In this document: one piece after another, positions 27,000 through 35,351 of the stretch
Position numbering within the stretch: the first letter of the stretch is position 1
Layout: every line of letters begins with the position of its first letter
Source: Dyadobacter sp. CY343
GTDB taxonomy: Bacteria > Bacteroidota > Bacteroidia > Cytophagales > Spirosomataceae
Direction of reading: 5' to 3'
NCBI RefSeq assembly: GCF_021390335.1
Contig: NZ_JAJUXK010000005.1
Span: 186,001 to 250,000, forward strand
Length of the DNA stretch: 64,000 nucleotides
Translations under genes and position numbers: made by a program
Notes under the pieces: model-generated
What the model was told of the DNA's origin: nothing
The model's database searches: none
Seen by the model: the letters and a program-made list of their open reading frames with translations, nothing else

Positions 27000-27788
27000 A
27001 TGGTAAAATGGATTCTGCTCCTGGCGGTTGTATTGGCTTCGAATTTGCGTGTTGCCGGCCAGTCTGTGAAATTGATCGCGCATCGCGGTGGAGTGGTGGA
27101 CAGTACCTACACCGAAAACAGCCTGCCGGCATTGATGCAGGCCGCGAAAGAGGGTTATTCGATGATCGAAACGGATGTGCGGGTGACGAAAGATGGTCGG
27201 CTGATCGCTAATCATGATGCTACTTTCAAGAGATATTATGGTTTGGATAAAAAGGTGGTTGAGATGGATTGGAGCGAGGTAAGCAAGCTGAAAAGTGCGC
27301 TCGACGGCGGCGGTCCGGTGTTGCTGGAAGACGTATTCCGGTTTTGCCGCGAGCATCAGATGGGTGTAATGCTTGATAACAAGATCCAGGGCCTGGATAC
27401 CACATTATTCAATAAGCTTATTGGTCTTTTGGATAAATACCAGCTTCGCAAATCCGCGCTGATGATCGGAACCGATGAATCGACCGATTTTTTTACGGGA
27501 AAAATAAAGCTGAGCTGTTCCAGGAAACAGCTGGAAGAAAATAGCCTGAAACCCGGCTATCAGAACGAACACTATTTTTTCTTCGAAAGGCCGGCTAACC
27601 TGCGTGCCGAGGATGTAACATGGGCAAAGTCACGCGGAATACTGACTATTGCGGCGGTCAATGCATTCCATTACCGGAAATCCGTAAACATGCTTTCCGA
27701 CGCCCGAAAAGATTGCAAAAGAATGCTCGACAGCGGCGTGACGGTTTTTCAGATCGATTCCGAATTCCGACAGTTTCTGATCGATTGA
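27000..27788 (+). CDS. Glycerophosphodiester phosphodiesterase family protein, secreted
   Basis: 262 residues with a signal peptide (MVKWILLLAVVLASNLRVAGQ). The TIM-barrel GDPD domain shows AHRGG near residue 28, the metal ligands in SMIETDVRVTKDGRLIANHD, and a late NAFH motif. It should split glycerophosphodiesters to glycerol-3-phosphate plus an alcohol in the periplasm. It follows the peroxidase gene by 46 bp and may be co-transcribed with PhoX for phosphate scavenging. Confidence 0.88.
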   Translation: MVKWILLLAVVLASNLRVAGQSVKLIAHRGGVVDSTYTENSLPALMQAAKEGYSMIETDVRVTKDGRLIANHDATFKRYYGLDKKVVEMDWSEVSKLKSALDGGGPVLLEDVFRFCREHQMGVMLDNKIQGLDTTLFNKLIGLLDKYQLRKSALMIGTDESTDFFTGKIKLSCSRKQLEENSLKPGYQNEHYFFFERPANLRAEDVTWAKSRGILTIAAVNAFHYRKSVNMLSDARKDCKRMLDSGVTVFQIDSEFRQFLID

Positions 27789-27790
27789 CT

Positions 27791-27815
27791 GGAAAAAGCT
27801 TAATCGAGTTTTTCC
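27791..27815. terminator. Possible bidirectional terminator between GDPD and response regulator
   Basis: GGAAAAA (27791-27797) pairs with TTTTTCC (27809-27815), with CT/AG inside. It covers the stop of the minus-strand response regulator and follows the GDPD stop by three bases. Weak because there is little GC in the stem. Confidence 0.4.
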
Positions 27816-28201
27816 ATCTTTTGGTAAAATTCTCGCACGTAAGCCCCGTAGTCAACAAAAATCTCAGGTTTGATCAGGTAGTCGCTCGCGCCCATCGCCA
27901 TGCATTTCTCACGAACAGAAACGACCGATGAAGTGGACGTGATCACTACCCGGATGCGGGCATATTGCGGATCGGACTTGATGAAGGATATAATGTCATA
28001 GCCATTTTTTCCAGGCATATTCAGGTCAGAAAGAATAATATCCGGCTTCGCAGACGGATTTGCTTCCAGATATTCGACCAGCGTGTCGCCGTTGATGAAG
28101 TCGCCCAGGATTTCGAATGCGCCGAAAGCCTCGAACTCTTCTTTCATAAAAAAGCGCTCGTCGTCGTCGTTTTCAACAAGGATCAGTTTATAGTGTTTCA
28201 T
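27800..28201 (-). CDS. Single-domain response regulator
   Basis: 133 residues from ATG 28201, which overlaps the upstream kinase by 14 bp; longer in-frame starts lie inside the kinase and lack regulator similarity. The receiver domain carries the acidic pocket ENDDD at 10-14, the phospho-acceptor D59 (DIILSDLNMPG), Thr/Ser in VITSTSS, and Lys in YLIKPE. No output domain. Stand-alone receivers in Bacteroidota pass phosphate onward or bind a partner. Cognate kinase is almost certainly the overlapping PAS kinase. Confidence 0.92.
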   Translation of the reverse strand: MKHYKLILVENDDDERFFMKEEFEAFGAFEILGDFINGDTLVEYLEANPSAKPDIILSDLNMPGKNGYDIISFIKSDPQYARIRVVITSTSSVVSVREKCMAMGASDYLIKPEIFVDYGAYVREFYQKMEKLD

Positions 28202-30107
28202 GTGTAGTGGATGGTTTTGGGCCTGTTTCCCAGAGGGTAAAATGAAATGTACTGCCGACGCCTGGTTCGGATTCAACCCAGAGCCGGCCCTGGTGCCGCT
28301 CAACAACTTTTTTACAGATCGCGAGGCCCATTCCTGCGCCCGGATAGTTGCGGGCATTGTGCAGTCTTCTGAACGGATCAAAGATCATTTTCGTACTCGC
28401 AGCGTCCATGCCGATACCGTTGTCGGTGATTGAAAACCGGAGTGTGCCGTTTTCCAGCCCGTATCTGAGCCTCACAAACGGTTTTTCACCATTCGTGAAC
28501 TTGATCGCATTGCTAAGCAGGTTTTGAAACAGCTGCGTGAGCTGAATTTTGTCGCCCTTCACCACTTCACCGGCCTCCTTTTCGATATAGATCGTCGCGC
28601 CGGTTGCGTCCAGCGTGCCTTTCAGGTTCTGGGTTACGTGTTCGAGCAGCTCGTCGATCGGCCAGCTGTTCATACTGATCTGGCCTTTATTTACCTGTGA
28701 GTAATTGAGCACATTCTCGATCAGTTCCTTCATGCGGTTGGCGGCGATGACGGATTTGCTGACAAATACATGTAATTCGTCGAATTTTCCTTTTTCAACC
28801 CGGTCGGTGATCAGGTGCAGAAAGCTCTTAACCGTTCTCAGCGGCTCCTGTAAATCGTGCGAGACGATGGAGGTGAACTGTTCCAGGTCATTATTGGTAC
28901 GCGAAAGTTCGGCATTAATAGTTTCCAGCTCACGGGCGATCTGCCGGTATTTCCCCGAAATTTCCCGCTCAGCCTGTTCCGCTTTTTTGCGCTCGGTAAG
29001 GTCCCTCGTCACTTTCGAAAACCCGACCAGGACGCGATCCGCATTATATACCGCGGTAATTACCACATTCGCCCAGAAGCGACTCCCGTCTTTCCGGATC
29101 CGCCATCCTTCTTCCTCATACTTGCCATGCCGGCGCGCGATTTTCAGTTCGTAGGCAGGTTTGTTGTTAAATATCTCTTCCTCAGGATAGAACAGGGAAA
29201 AGTACTTGCCAATCACATCCTTATGGTCATATCCTTTAATTCGTTTAGCGCCCTCGTTCCAGCTGGCGATCCTTCCTTTGTCATCCATCATGAAGATCCC
29301 ATAATCTATCACCTGTTCAACCAGCAAGCGGTACCGCTCTTCACTTTGTCTTAAAGCCGCCTCCTCGCGGTTTTGTTCGGTCAGGTCTTTTGTGACTTTG
29401 GAAAAGCCGATCAATTTGTTTTCACGATTGTAAACGGCTGTAAGCGCAATGCTGGCCCAGAATACGGAACCGTTTTTTTTGACCCTCCAACCCTCTTCGT
29501 CATACCTTCCCGTGCGTTTGGCCGTTTCCAGCTCTCTGGCAGGCTTTTCAGCAAGCAGGTCATTTGGATTATAGAAAATGGAAAAATGCTTTCCAATAAC
29601 TTCACTTGACAAATATCCGGTAAGCTGCTGTCCTCCCTCGTTCCAGGTTACGATATTCCCATCTACATCGAGCATATAAATCGAGTAATCCTGCACACCT
29701 TCGACGAGCAAACGAAATCGCTCTTCATTTTCAATCAGCGCGTTTTCTTCATTTTTCCGCTCGGTAATATCCCGGATAATACAAGCGAAACCCAGCTGCT
29801 CGCCGGAAGCCTGGCGGATCGTGGAGTAGGTAACCTCCCCCCAATATTTGCGGCCTTCTTTTGTTAAATGCCAACCGTTGACAGCCAATATGCCATTTGT
29901 AGTGGCAAGGTTGAGTTCGTAAGTGGTTTTGAAGTTGTCGACCTGATTTGGTGTCAGGTAAGAAACCGGCTTTCCAAGGAGCTCATTTTGCGCATAGCCA
30001 GTCAGTACGGTGGCGGCGGCATTGCAGTACTGAATATTCCCAAAGTTATCCAGCTGAAAAACGGCATCAGGCAAGCTTTCCAATAAAATGGCCTGCATTT
30101 GAGACAT
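28188..30107 (-). CDS. Soluble PAS-domain histidine kinase
   Basis: 639 residues from ATG 30107 (MSQMQAILLESLPDAVFQLD). There are three PAS/PAC domains at about 5-115, 130-240 and 255-365; the second and third look like an internal duplication (WNEGGQQLTGY and WNEGAKRIKGY). A coiled coil leads to HisKA with the phosphorylated His in VSHDLQEPLRT, then HATPase_c with NAIKF, DNGIGMD and GAGMGLAICKK boxes. No membrane segment, so it senses an intracellular or PAS-bound signal. Its stop overlaps the receiver gene by 14 bp. Heme or flavin binding by the PAS domains cannot be judged. Confidence 0.93.
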   Translation of the reverse strand: MSQMQAILLESLPDAVFQLDNFGNIQYCNAAATVLTGYAQNELLGKPVSYLTPNQVDNFKTTYELNLATTNGILAVNGWHLTKEGRKYWGEVTYSTIRQASGEQLGFACIIRDITERKNEENALIENEERFRLLVEGVQDYSIYMLDVDGNIVTWNEGGQQLTGYLSSEVIGKHFSIFYNPNDLLAEKPARELETAKRTGRYDEEGWRVKKNGSVFWASIALTAVYNRENKLIGFSKVTKDLTEQNREEAALRQSEERYRLLVEQVIDYGIFMMDDKGRIASWNEGAKRIKGYDHKDVIGKYFSLFYPEEEIFNNKPAYELKIARRHGKYEEEGWRIRKDGSRFWANVVITAVYNADRVLVGFSKVTRDLTERKKAEQAEREISGKYRQIARELETINAELSRTNNDLEQFTSIVSHDLQEPLRTVKSFLHLITDRVEKGKFDELHVFVSKSVIAANRMKELIENVLNYSQVNKGQISMNSWPIDELLEHVTQNLKGTLDATGATIYIEKEAGEVVKGDKIQLTQLFQNLLSNAIKFTNGEKPFVRLRYGLENGTLRFSITDNGIGMDAASTKMIFDPFRRLHNARNYPGAGMGLAICKKVVERHQGRLWVESEPGVGSTFHFTLWETGPKPSTTHETL

Positions 30108-30335
30108 GTCAATAGTTATTATTATGAAGGGAAGCCCGGAATGAACAAGTCCCGCAAAGCGGAGCACCCGACCAAAAGACATCCGGACTGCGCAATTTAC
30201 TGCGATATATGTTTGAATTACAAATCAAGAGTACTATTAATCCATAGATGGAACGGGAATGCTGCCAAACTCCCGATGTAGTAGTAATATAGCGGTGACA
30301 TTTCCTCGGCACCTACGTTTAGTAATGTGCCTTTT

Positions 30336-31931
30336 TTACGCATTATCGCTGGTTTCTTTCATATGCGCCGACAATCTAAGTGCCTCATTTACAACTTCCG
30401 CAGGGTAGCTGTTTAGTTCGAGGATCCTGATTGCGTTCGTTGTGGTCAGTTTTCCGGGCTTGATCTTGTAATCAAAATGGATATCATTTCCATCGATTAC
30501 TTCGGTGAAATGATAGAGGTCAAAAGTGTCTGCCAGATAATCTGCCAGCTCGCGATCGTGTGTGGAAACGAGTACCAGATTTCCGCCTTGCGTAAGGTAA
30601 CTGAGCACGGATTTGCCCACCGCAATGCGTTCCACTGAATTGGTACCTTTGAAAAGTTCGTCGAGCAGGAACAGATTGCAGGCACCGGACCTGCTCTCTT
30701 CCAATAGTTGCCTGACCGTCATAACTTCTTCAAAATAATAACTTTTCTCACCGAGCAGATCGTCCGATATCCGGATAGAAGAATGTACCTGCATAACAGG
30801 CATGACGAATTCCTTTGCAAAACACGTGCGGATCGTCTGACCAAGAATTGCATTGATCCCTATGGTGCGGATAAAGGTAGTTTTGCCGGACATATTGGAG
30901 CCCGTCAAAAGCGCTGATTTTCGGTTCAGTTCGATGCTGTTTGCAACTCCATTGAAGATTAGCGGGTGATACAACTCATTGACGGTCAATTGGTTGTTTG
31001 TTACGAATGTCGGCTCGCAGTGGTAAGGAAGACTTTCGCGCAGACTCATCGTAGAAAGTGCTACGTCCAGTCCTGCCACAAAATGAAACACATTGCTGAT
31101 GTCCTGCCGCCTGTTATCCAGCATTTTTAATGTAGCAAAAAGCAGGACCGGCTCGACGAGAAAAAGCGCCTTGATCAGTTCCAGAAAGTATTCAATGAAC
31201 TGCCCGATCTCACTTTGCAGTTTGGCCTCAATTTGGAAAACCGACATTGTGATACCAAGCCGGTCGAGTACGCGCACCGACTTTTGTAAATCGGGATCTT
31301 GTCCTTCAAATTCCGCAGTTTTTAATAGATTGCGGGCGGTCTTGTTAAGCAAAACTAGCTGCGGAAGTGAGCTGGCATATCTGTACAAATGGTTTTTATT
31401 CCAGTAATGAATACCTAGGTTGACAGGCAAAAGGACGATCAGGAAAATCAGGATTTGAGGAAAAAAGAAGGAAAGTAATACTGCGGCAACGCTCAGACCT
31501 GAAAGGTATTGAATGAGCCAGAACCATTTCGGTCGCGGCATGTATTTCTCCTGGAACAGCGAGGTAATGTAATAAGCGTCTTTCTGGTTGAGTTTCGATA
31601 TACTTGCTGCCGCAGTAGCTCTCAAAGGAGGGTTTTTGGTTAAAATAGAAATAAAGCTTCCCAGCTCTTCGGTGCGCGAAGTGCCCAGGGGAATCGTGCG
31701 AATGCGGTGGTAGAGGTATTGCTGGCCAACGGACGAAACGGTTCTGTCGATAAACCGGAATACATCTTCGAGGTCAAGATCCTGGAAAGTCCGGTCGGAT
31801 ATTCGCTGGAAAACGTTTTCTTGGCCGGCATTCACGAAGTATTTTTCGATCTGACTAAAATTGAAAAAGCCCGTTTTTATCCCGGGTTGCGTATCCTGTT
31901 TCGAAGAAGATTTCATTGAGATCGGCTCCAT
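30336..31931 (-). CDS. MutS-like ATPase with membrane-spanning segments
   Basis: 531 residues from ATG 31931 (31916 is also possible). The C-terminal third is a MutS-family ABC ATPase: Walker A TGSNMSGKTTF, Walker B LFLLDELFKGTNS, and STHDRELADYL. N-terminal mismatch-recognition domains are absent. Instead about residues 140-180 hold two strong hydrophobic helices (AAVLLSFFFPQILIFLIVLLPVNLG), and another hydrophobic run near 255-275 follows. These point to a membrane-associated MutS homologue, a type found across Bacteroidota. Role in mismatch repair is doubtful. Not near mutL. Confidence 0.85.
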   Translation of the reverse strand: MEPISMKSSSKQDTQPGIKTGFFNFSQIEKYFVNAGQENVFQRISDRTFQDLDLEDVFRFIDRTVSSVGQQYLYHRIRTIPLGTSRTEELGSFISILTKNPPLRATAAASISKLNQKDAYYITSLFQEKYMPRPKWFWLIQYLSGLSVAAVLLSFFFPQILIFLIVLLPVNLGIHYWNKNHLYRYASSLPQLVLLNKTARNLLKTAEFEGQDPDLQKSVRVLDRLGITMSVFQIEAKLQSEIGQFIEYFLELIKALFLVEPVLLFATLKMLDNRRQDISNVFHFVAGLDVALSTMSLRESLPYHCEPTFVTNNQLTVNELYHPLIFNGVANSIELNRKSALLTGSNMSGKTTFIRTIGINAILGQTIRTCFAKEFVMPVMQVHSSIRISDDLLGEKSYYFEEVMTVRQLLEESRSGACNLFLLDELFKGTNSVERIAVGKSVLSYLTQGGNLVLVSTHDRELADYLADTFDLYHFTEVIDGNDIHFDYKIKPGKLTTTNAIRILELNSYPAEVVNEALRLSAHMKETSDNA

Positions 31932-32128
31932 GGAAAAACGCAGTGCAGTAAGTGTAGTGCCGCTCTGGCATAGAACCGGCGTCAATTTATAACATTCTCA
32001 AAATTTTTCGGCCCAAAAATCAGGTATTGTTTGCTGCGCTAACTCTTTTAAGTACAAGTCAAAAATGTATTTCTGCAATTTACCTGGTTACCGCAATTTG
32101 ATTTAAGGTCATTTAAATCATTGACGAA

Positions 32129-33277
32129 GTGAAAAATCCCAGATTGTACAGTCCGCTTCTCACTGCTTTGCTGCTGTTGTCTTTGCTACTGTTTCTCACA
32201 GAAAGCTGTATTGAGCCGTTTTCGCCGCCTGAAATCAACTCAGATGGAAACTACCTGGTTGTCGATGGTTTTTTCAATGCGGGCGGAACGGATACCAGCC
32301 GGATCGAGCTGCGAAGGACGCAGCATGTGAATACAACTACACCGCCGGTTATCGTAACAGGCGCTTCGGTGACGGTGGAAGAGGAAGCCGGAGCAGTGCA
32401 TACATTTGCTGAAACCAAAAAAGGCTTGTACCAGCTCCCGCCGCGTTTATATAATATGTCTGGTAAATACAGGATCCGGATCATAACTGAGAATGGACAG
32501 GAATATATGTCGGAATATGTGGCTGTGAACCGCACGCCGGAGATCGACAGTCTGACCTATAAAGTCGATCCGGTGCAGAACGAGGCGGTTTTTTATGTGA
32601 ATACCCACGACGCGCAAAACCGGACGCAATTTTACCGGTGGAAATTCGATGAGACCTGGGAGTACGATGCTACCTACTATTCGGCATTGGAAAAGGTTGA
32701 TGAACAGATTGTTATCAGGAAAGAAAACATCAATAAATGCTGGGGTCGCAAAAATTCGGGCAGTATTCTGCTGGGTAGTACGATCCGGCTGAGCAGCGAT
32801 ATTATCAAAAATCTCCCGCTGAATAGAGTGCCGGTTTCGACCAATAAGCTTTACATTAAATATAGTATCCTCGTTAAACAGTACGGGCTCTCGCGACCTG
32901 CTTTCGAATACTGGACAGATCTTGCCAAAACCACTCAGGCGACAGGAAGCCTTTTTGATCCGCAACCTTCTCAGGTGACAGGGAATATCCGGAATATTTC
33001 GGACCCGGCAGATTTGGTTTTCGGGTATTTCAGCGCCTCGACGGAGGAAACGCGCAGACTTACCATCACGCCCAAACTGGGTAGTTTCCCAAGGTGTACC
33101 GAGCCCGACACAATCCCGTTAAGATGCAGGGGACGCGACGACAATTGTGCATTGAATACAGCCCAGTTGCTGCTGACGTATTGGGGTGTGCGGGCAGATT
33201 CGGTATTGGTAGCATCAGCGAATTGCACCGACTGCCGCACTGCCGGAGGAACCACTGAGCGACCTTCTTTCTGGTAA
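32129..33277 (+). CDS. DUF4249 lipoprotein
   Basis: 382 residues beginning at GTG 32129. A hydrophobic leader ends in LTESC, a lipoprotein site. The rest resembles DUF4249 (GNYLVVDGFFNAGGTDTSRIELRRT; later KLGSFPRCTEPDTIPLRCRG and a Cys-rich end, NCTDCRT). DUF4249 proteins normally sit beside a TonB-dependent receptor and are thought to help bind its ligand; none is next to it here. The 103 bp to the next gene suggest separate transcription. Confidence 0.87.
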   Translation: MKNPRLYSPLLTALLLLSLLLFLTESCIEPFSPPEINSDGNYLVVDGFFNAGGTDTSRIELRRTQHVNTTTPPVIVTGASVTVEEEAGAVHTFAETKKGLYQLPPRLYNMSGKYRIRIITENGQEYMSEYVAVNRTPEIDSLTYKVDPVQNEAVFYVNTHDAQNRTQFYRWKFDETWEYDATYYSALEKVDEQIVIRKENINKCWGRKNSGSILLGSTIRLSSDIIKNLPLNRVPVSTNKLYIKYSILVKQYGLSRPAFEYWTDLAKTTQATGSLFDPQPSQVTGNIRNISDPADLVFGYFSASTEETRRLTITPKLGSFPRCTEPDTIPLRCRGRDDNCALNTAQLLLTYWGVRADSVLVASANCTDCRTAGGTTERPSFW

Positions 33278-33380
33278 AAATAGCTGATCAGGGAGCCTGT
33301 TGTCGCTCTTGCTGCCTCCGGGAACAATAATTGTGTATTGACTTTATCGCATTTGAAGAAAAATATCAATACTTAATATC

Positions 33381-34166
33381 ATGCAAAAGACCTTACAGAT
33401 ATCGAATATCGTCGCCCTCATCATAACGATCATCGTCAATTACCTGTCAAACACGGGTGTATTCAATAATGAAACAATGGCCTCGGTTTCGGCTTCTTAC
33501 GAAAACCTGTTCACACCAGCCGGTTATGCATTTTCGATCTGGGGGTTTATCTACCTGGGATTGATCGGCTTTGTGATATATCAAAGCAAAGGTTTGTTGG
33601 GCAAAAGTGAAACGCCGGAAGTGGTGAACAGGATCGGGTGGACTTTTGTGCTTTCGTGTGTTGCCAACTGTCTGTGGGTGATCGCCTGGCTTTATGATTA
33701 CACCGGCTTGTCGGTTATCATTATGATTGGGCTGCTCATCTGCCTGATCCGCATTGTCATCGCGACCAGAATGCAGATGGACCTCATTTCTTTCAAGCGG
33801 ATCGCGCTGGAAAGCTGGCCTTTTGCTTTTTATCTGGGCTGGATCAATGTTGCATTGATCGCCAATGTTGCGGCTTACCTTACTAAAATTGAATGGAACG
33901 GATTTGGTCTGTCGGCGCAAACCTGGACCATTGGTATGATCCTAGCCGCTGCGGCCATTAATATTGCAATTACCTGGAAACGAAACTTGCGCGAATCGGC
34001 GATGGTCGGTGTGTGGGCGCTGGTAGCGGTGGCTGTCGCAAACTGGAATGGTGCGCAGCCGGTTGTATTTACCGCTATCGGAGCTGCTGTGATTATTTTT
34101 ATTAGTGCCAATATTCACGGGTACCGTAATAAGGGCCGCCAGTGGATTATGGACAAATCACATTAG
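33381..34166 (+). CDS. TspO/MBR-related membrane protein
   Basis: 261 residues with about seven membrane helices. The second resembles the TspO/MBR signature (FTPAGYAFSIWGFIYLGL), Trp- and Tyr-rich. Bacterial TspO proteins have five helices and bind porphyrins; this longer type in Bacteroidota is a related, poorly studied group. Substrate unknown. No operon partner; it runs convergent to the broken reductase gene. Confidence 0.78.
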   Translation: MQKTLQISNIVALIITIIVNYLSNTGVFNNETMASVSASYENLFTPAGYAFSIWGFIYLGLIGFVIYQSKGLLGKSETPEVVNRIGWTFVLSCVANCLWVIAWLYDYTGLSVIIMIGLLICLIRIVIATRMQMDLISFKRIALESWPFAFYLGWINVALIANVAAYLTKIEWNGFGLSAQTWTIGMILAAAAINIAITWKRNLRESAMVGVWALVAVAVANWNGAQPVVFTAIGAAVIIFISANIHGYRNKGRQWIMDKSH

Positions 34167-34185
34167 GAAGTGATAACTACCAGTA

Positions 34186-34761
34186 TTATTTGTTTAGAAC
34201 AGCGTATTTCAGGATAACTACGCCACTATCAAAGTGCCGCTCGTCGAACAGTTTCAGATCCAATTTTACGCCATCGGGATAAAATCGCTTTCCACCGCCA
34301 ACAAGCACGGGACAGATAATCTGATGTATCTCATCAACGAGTCCTGCCTTGATCGCCACCGCCGCCAGTTCAGTTCCATCGACAGAAATATCATGTGGAG
34401 ACTCTGCTTTCAACTGCCTTATTTTCTCAGCATCAAAGTCCCGTTCGATCCGGGTACGTTCGCTGCGGATTTCAGTCAAGGTTTTTGAGAACACGATTTT
34501 TTCCGCCGCTTTCCACTGATCAGCCCAGGTCAACGCAACCTGCGTCATATCTGGCTGTTCGTGGGCCGTCTCCCAATAAACCATCGTCTCATACATTTTC
34601 CTTCCATACAAATAGGTGCCCAGGGAAGACGCGAGCTCATTGATATAAGACATTACCTAGTCATCATTAGGCGCGCTACATCCAAATTTCCCTTCCGCAT
34701 CCTCGGTATAACCATCCAACGACGTCAGCATCGAATAGGTCAGTTTTGCTTTTCGTGTCAT
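34186..34761 (-). pseudogene. Dihydrofolate-reductase-family (RibD C-terminal-like) gene broken by an in-frame TAG
   Basis: Reading from ATG 34761 gives 34 codons (starting MTRKAKLTYSMLTSLDGYTE), then TAG at 34657-34659, then the same frame continues from VMSYINELAS to the normal stop at 34186. Removing the TAG yields about 191 residues, the expected family length. The N-terminal piece holds the SLDGY nucleotide-binding turn and the C-terminal piece holds YGRKMYE, SVDGTELAAVAI and VLVGGGKRFYP. A restart at ATG 34653 could give 155 residues but would lack the first strand. One base change from a sense codon explains it. It could also be a sequencing error. Confidence 0.85.
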
Positions 34762-34879
34762 AAATGTTTTGGTTTTTAATTAACTGGAAATGCAATTTTA
34801 AGCATTAAATGAAGGAATATGTAGGTGTAAATGGGTCGAATAGAGGGGGGATTTGGGAACAGGGGCGGGGGCTTGTTTA

Positions 34880-35290
34880 CCCTAAATCCCTGAAGGGACT
34901 TGTTCGTTGTTGCATGTTTGCCCTAAATCCCTGAAGGGACTTTTTCGTCAGTCTGAATGCATAATGCAAGGCCCCCTTCCAGGGGGTTGGGGGTGGTGAG
35001 TGTGAGTGCATGCTTACCCTAAATCCCTAAAGGGACTTTTTCGTCAGTCTGAATGCAAAATGCAAAGCCCCTCCCAAGGGGTTGGGGGTGGTGAGCGTGA
35101 GTGTATGCTTACCCTAAATCCCTAAAGGGACTTTTCGTTGGTCTCATGCAAAATGCAAAGCCCCCTTCCCAGGGGGTTGGGGGTGGTGAGCGTGAGTGCA
35201 TGCTTACCCTAAATCCCTAAAGGGACTTTTCGTTGGTCTGAATGCAAAATGCAAAGCCCCCTCCCAGGGGGTTGGGGGTGGTGCCTCCCA
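34880..35290. repeat. About 95-bp tandem repeats with nested palindromes
   Basis: Five copies of CCCTAAATCCCTRAAGGGAC start at 34880, 34921, 35017, 35112 and 35207. From the second on, spacing is 96, 95 and 95 bp, and the intervening sequence also repeats (TTTCGTNNGTCTGAATGCA, then a CCCCCTTCCCAGGGGG hairpin, then GTTGGGGGTGGTGAG, then GTGCATGCTTA). Each unit has two small palindromes. The arrangement is an array of extragenic palindromic elements, common between Bacteroidota genes. No gene or CRISPR-like spacer variation is present. The whole non-coding stretch runs from 34771 to 35340. Confidence 0.9.
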
Positions 35291-35331
35291 GGGGGGGGCG
35301 GCCGCCGCGCTACCGCCCAACAAATCAATTG

Positions 35332-35351
35332 CCCCGGGCTTCAGCCCGGGG
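35332..35351. repeat. GC-rich palindrome overlapping the WYL gene stop
   Basis: CCCCGGGCT (35332-35340) and AGCCCGGGG (35343-35351) form a near-perfect hairpin with a tiny loop. The TGA of the WYL regulator gene (35343-35341) lies in its centre, so the last three residues (SPG) are coded by the palindrome. Similar CCCCGGGC elements occur between genes in this phylum. Confidence 0.75.

Noticed and set aside
28202..28381. Longer response regulator starting at 28381
   Set aside because: The first 60 codons lie within the histidine kinase gene in another frame and do not resemble a receiver domain.
34880..35290. CRISPR array
   Set aside because: Repeats are long and the sequence between the short conserved parts is itself repeated, so there are no unique spacers; no cas genes are near.
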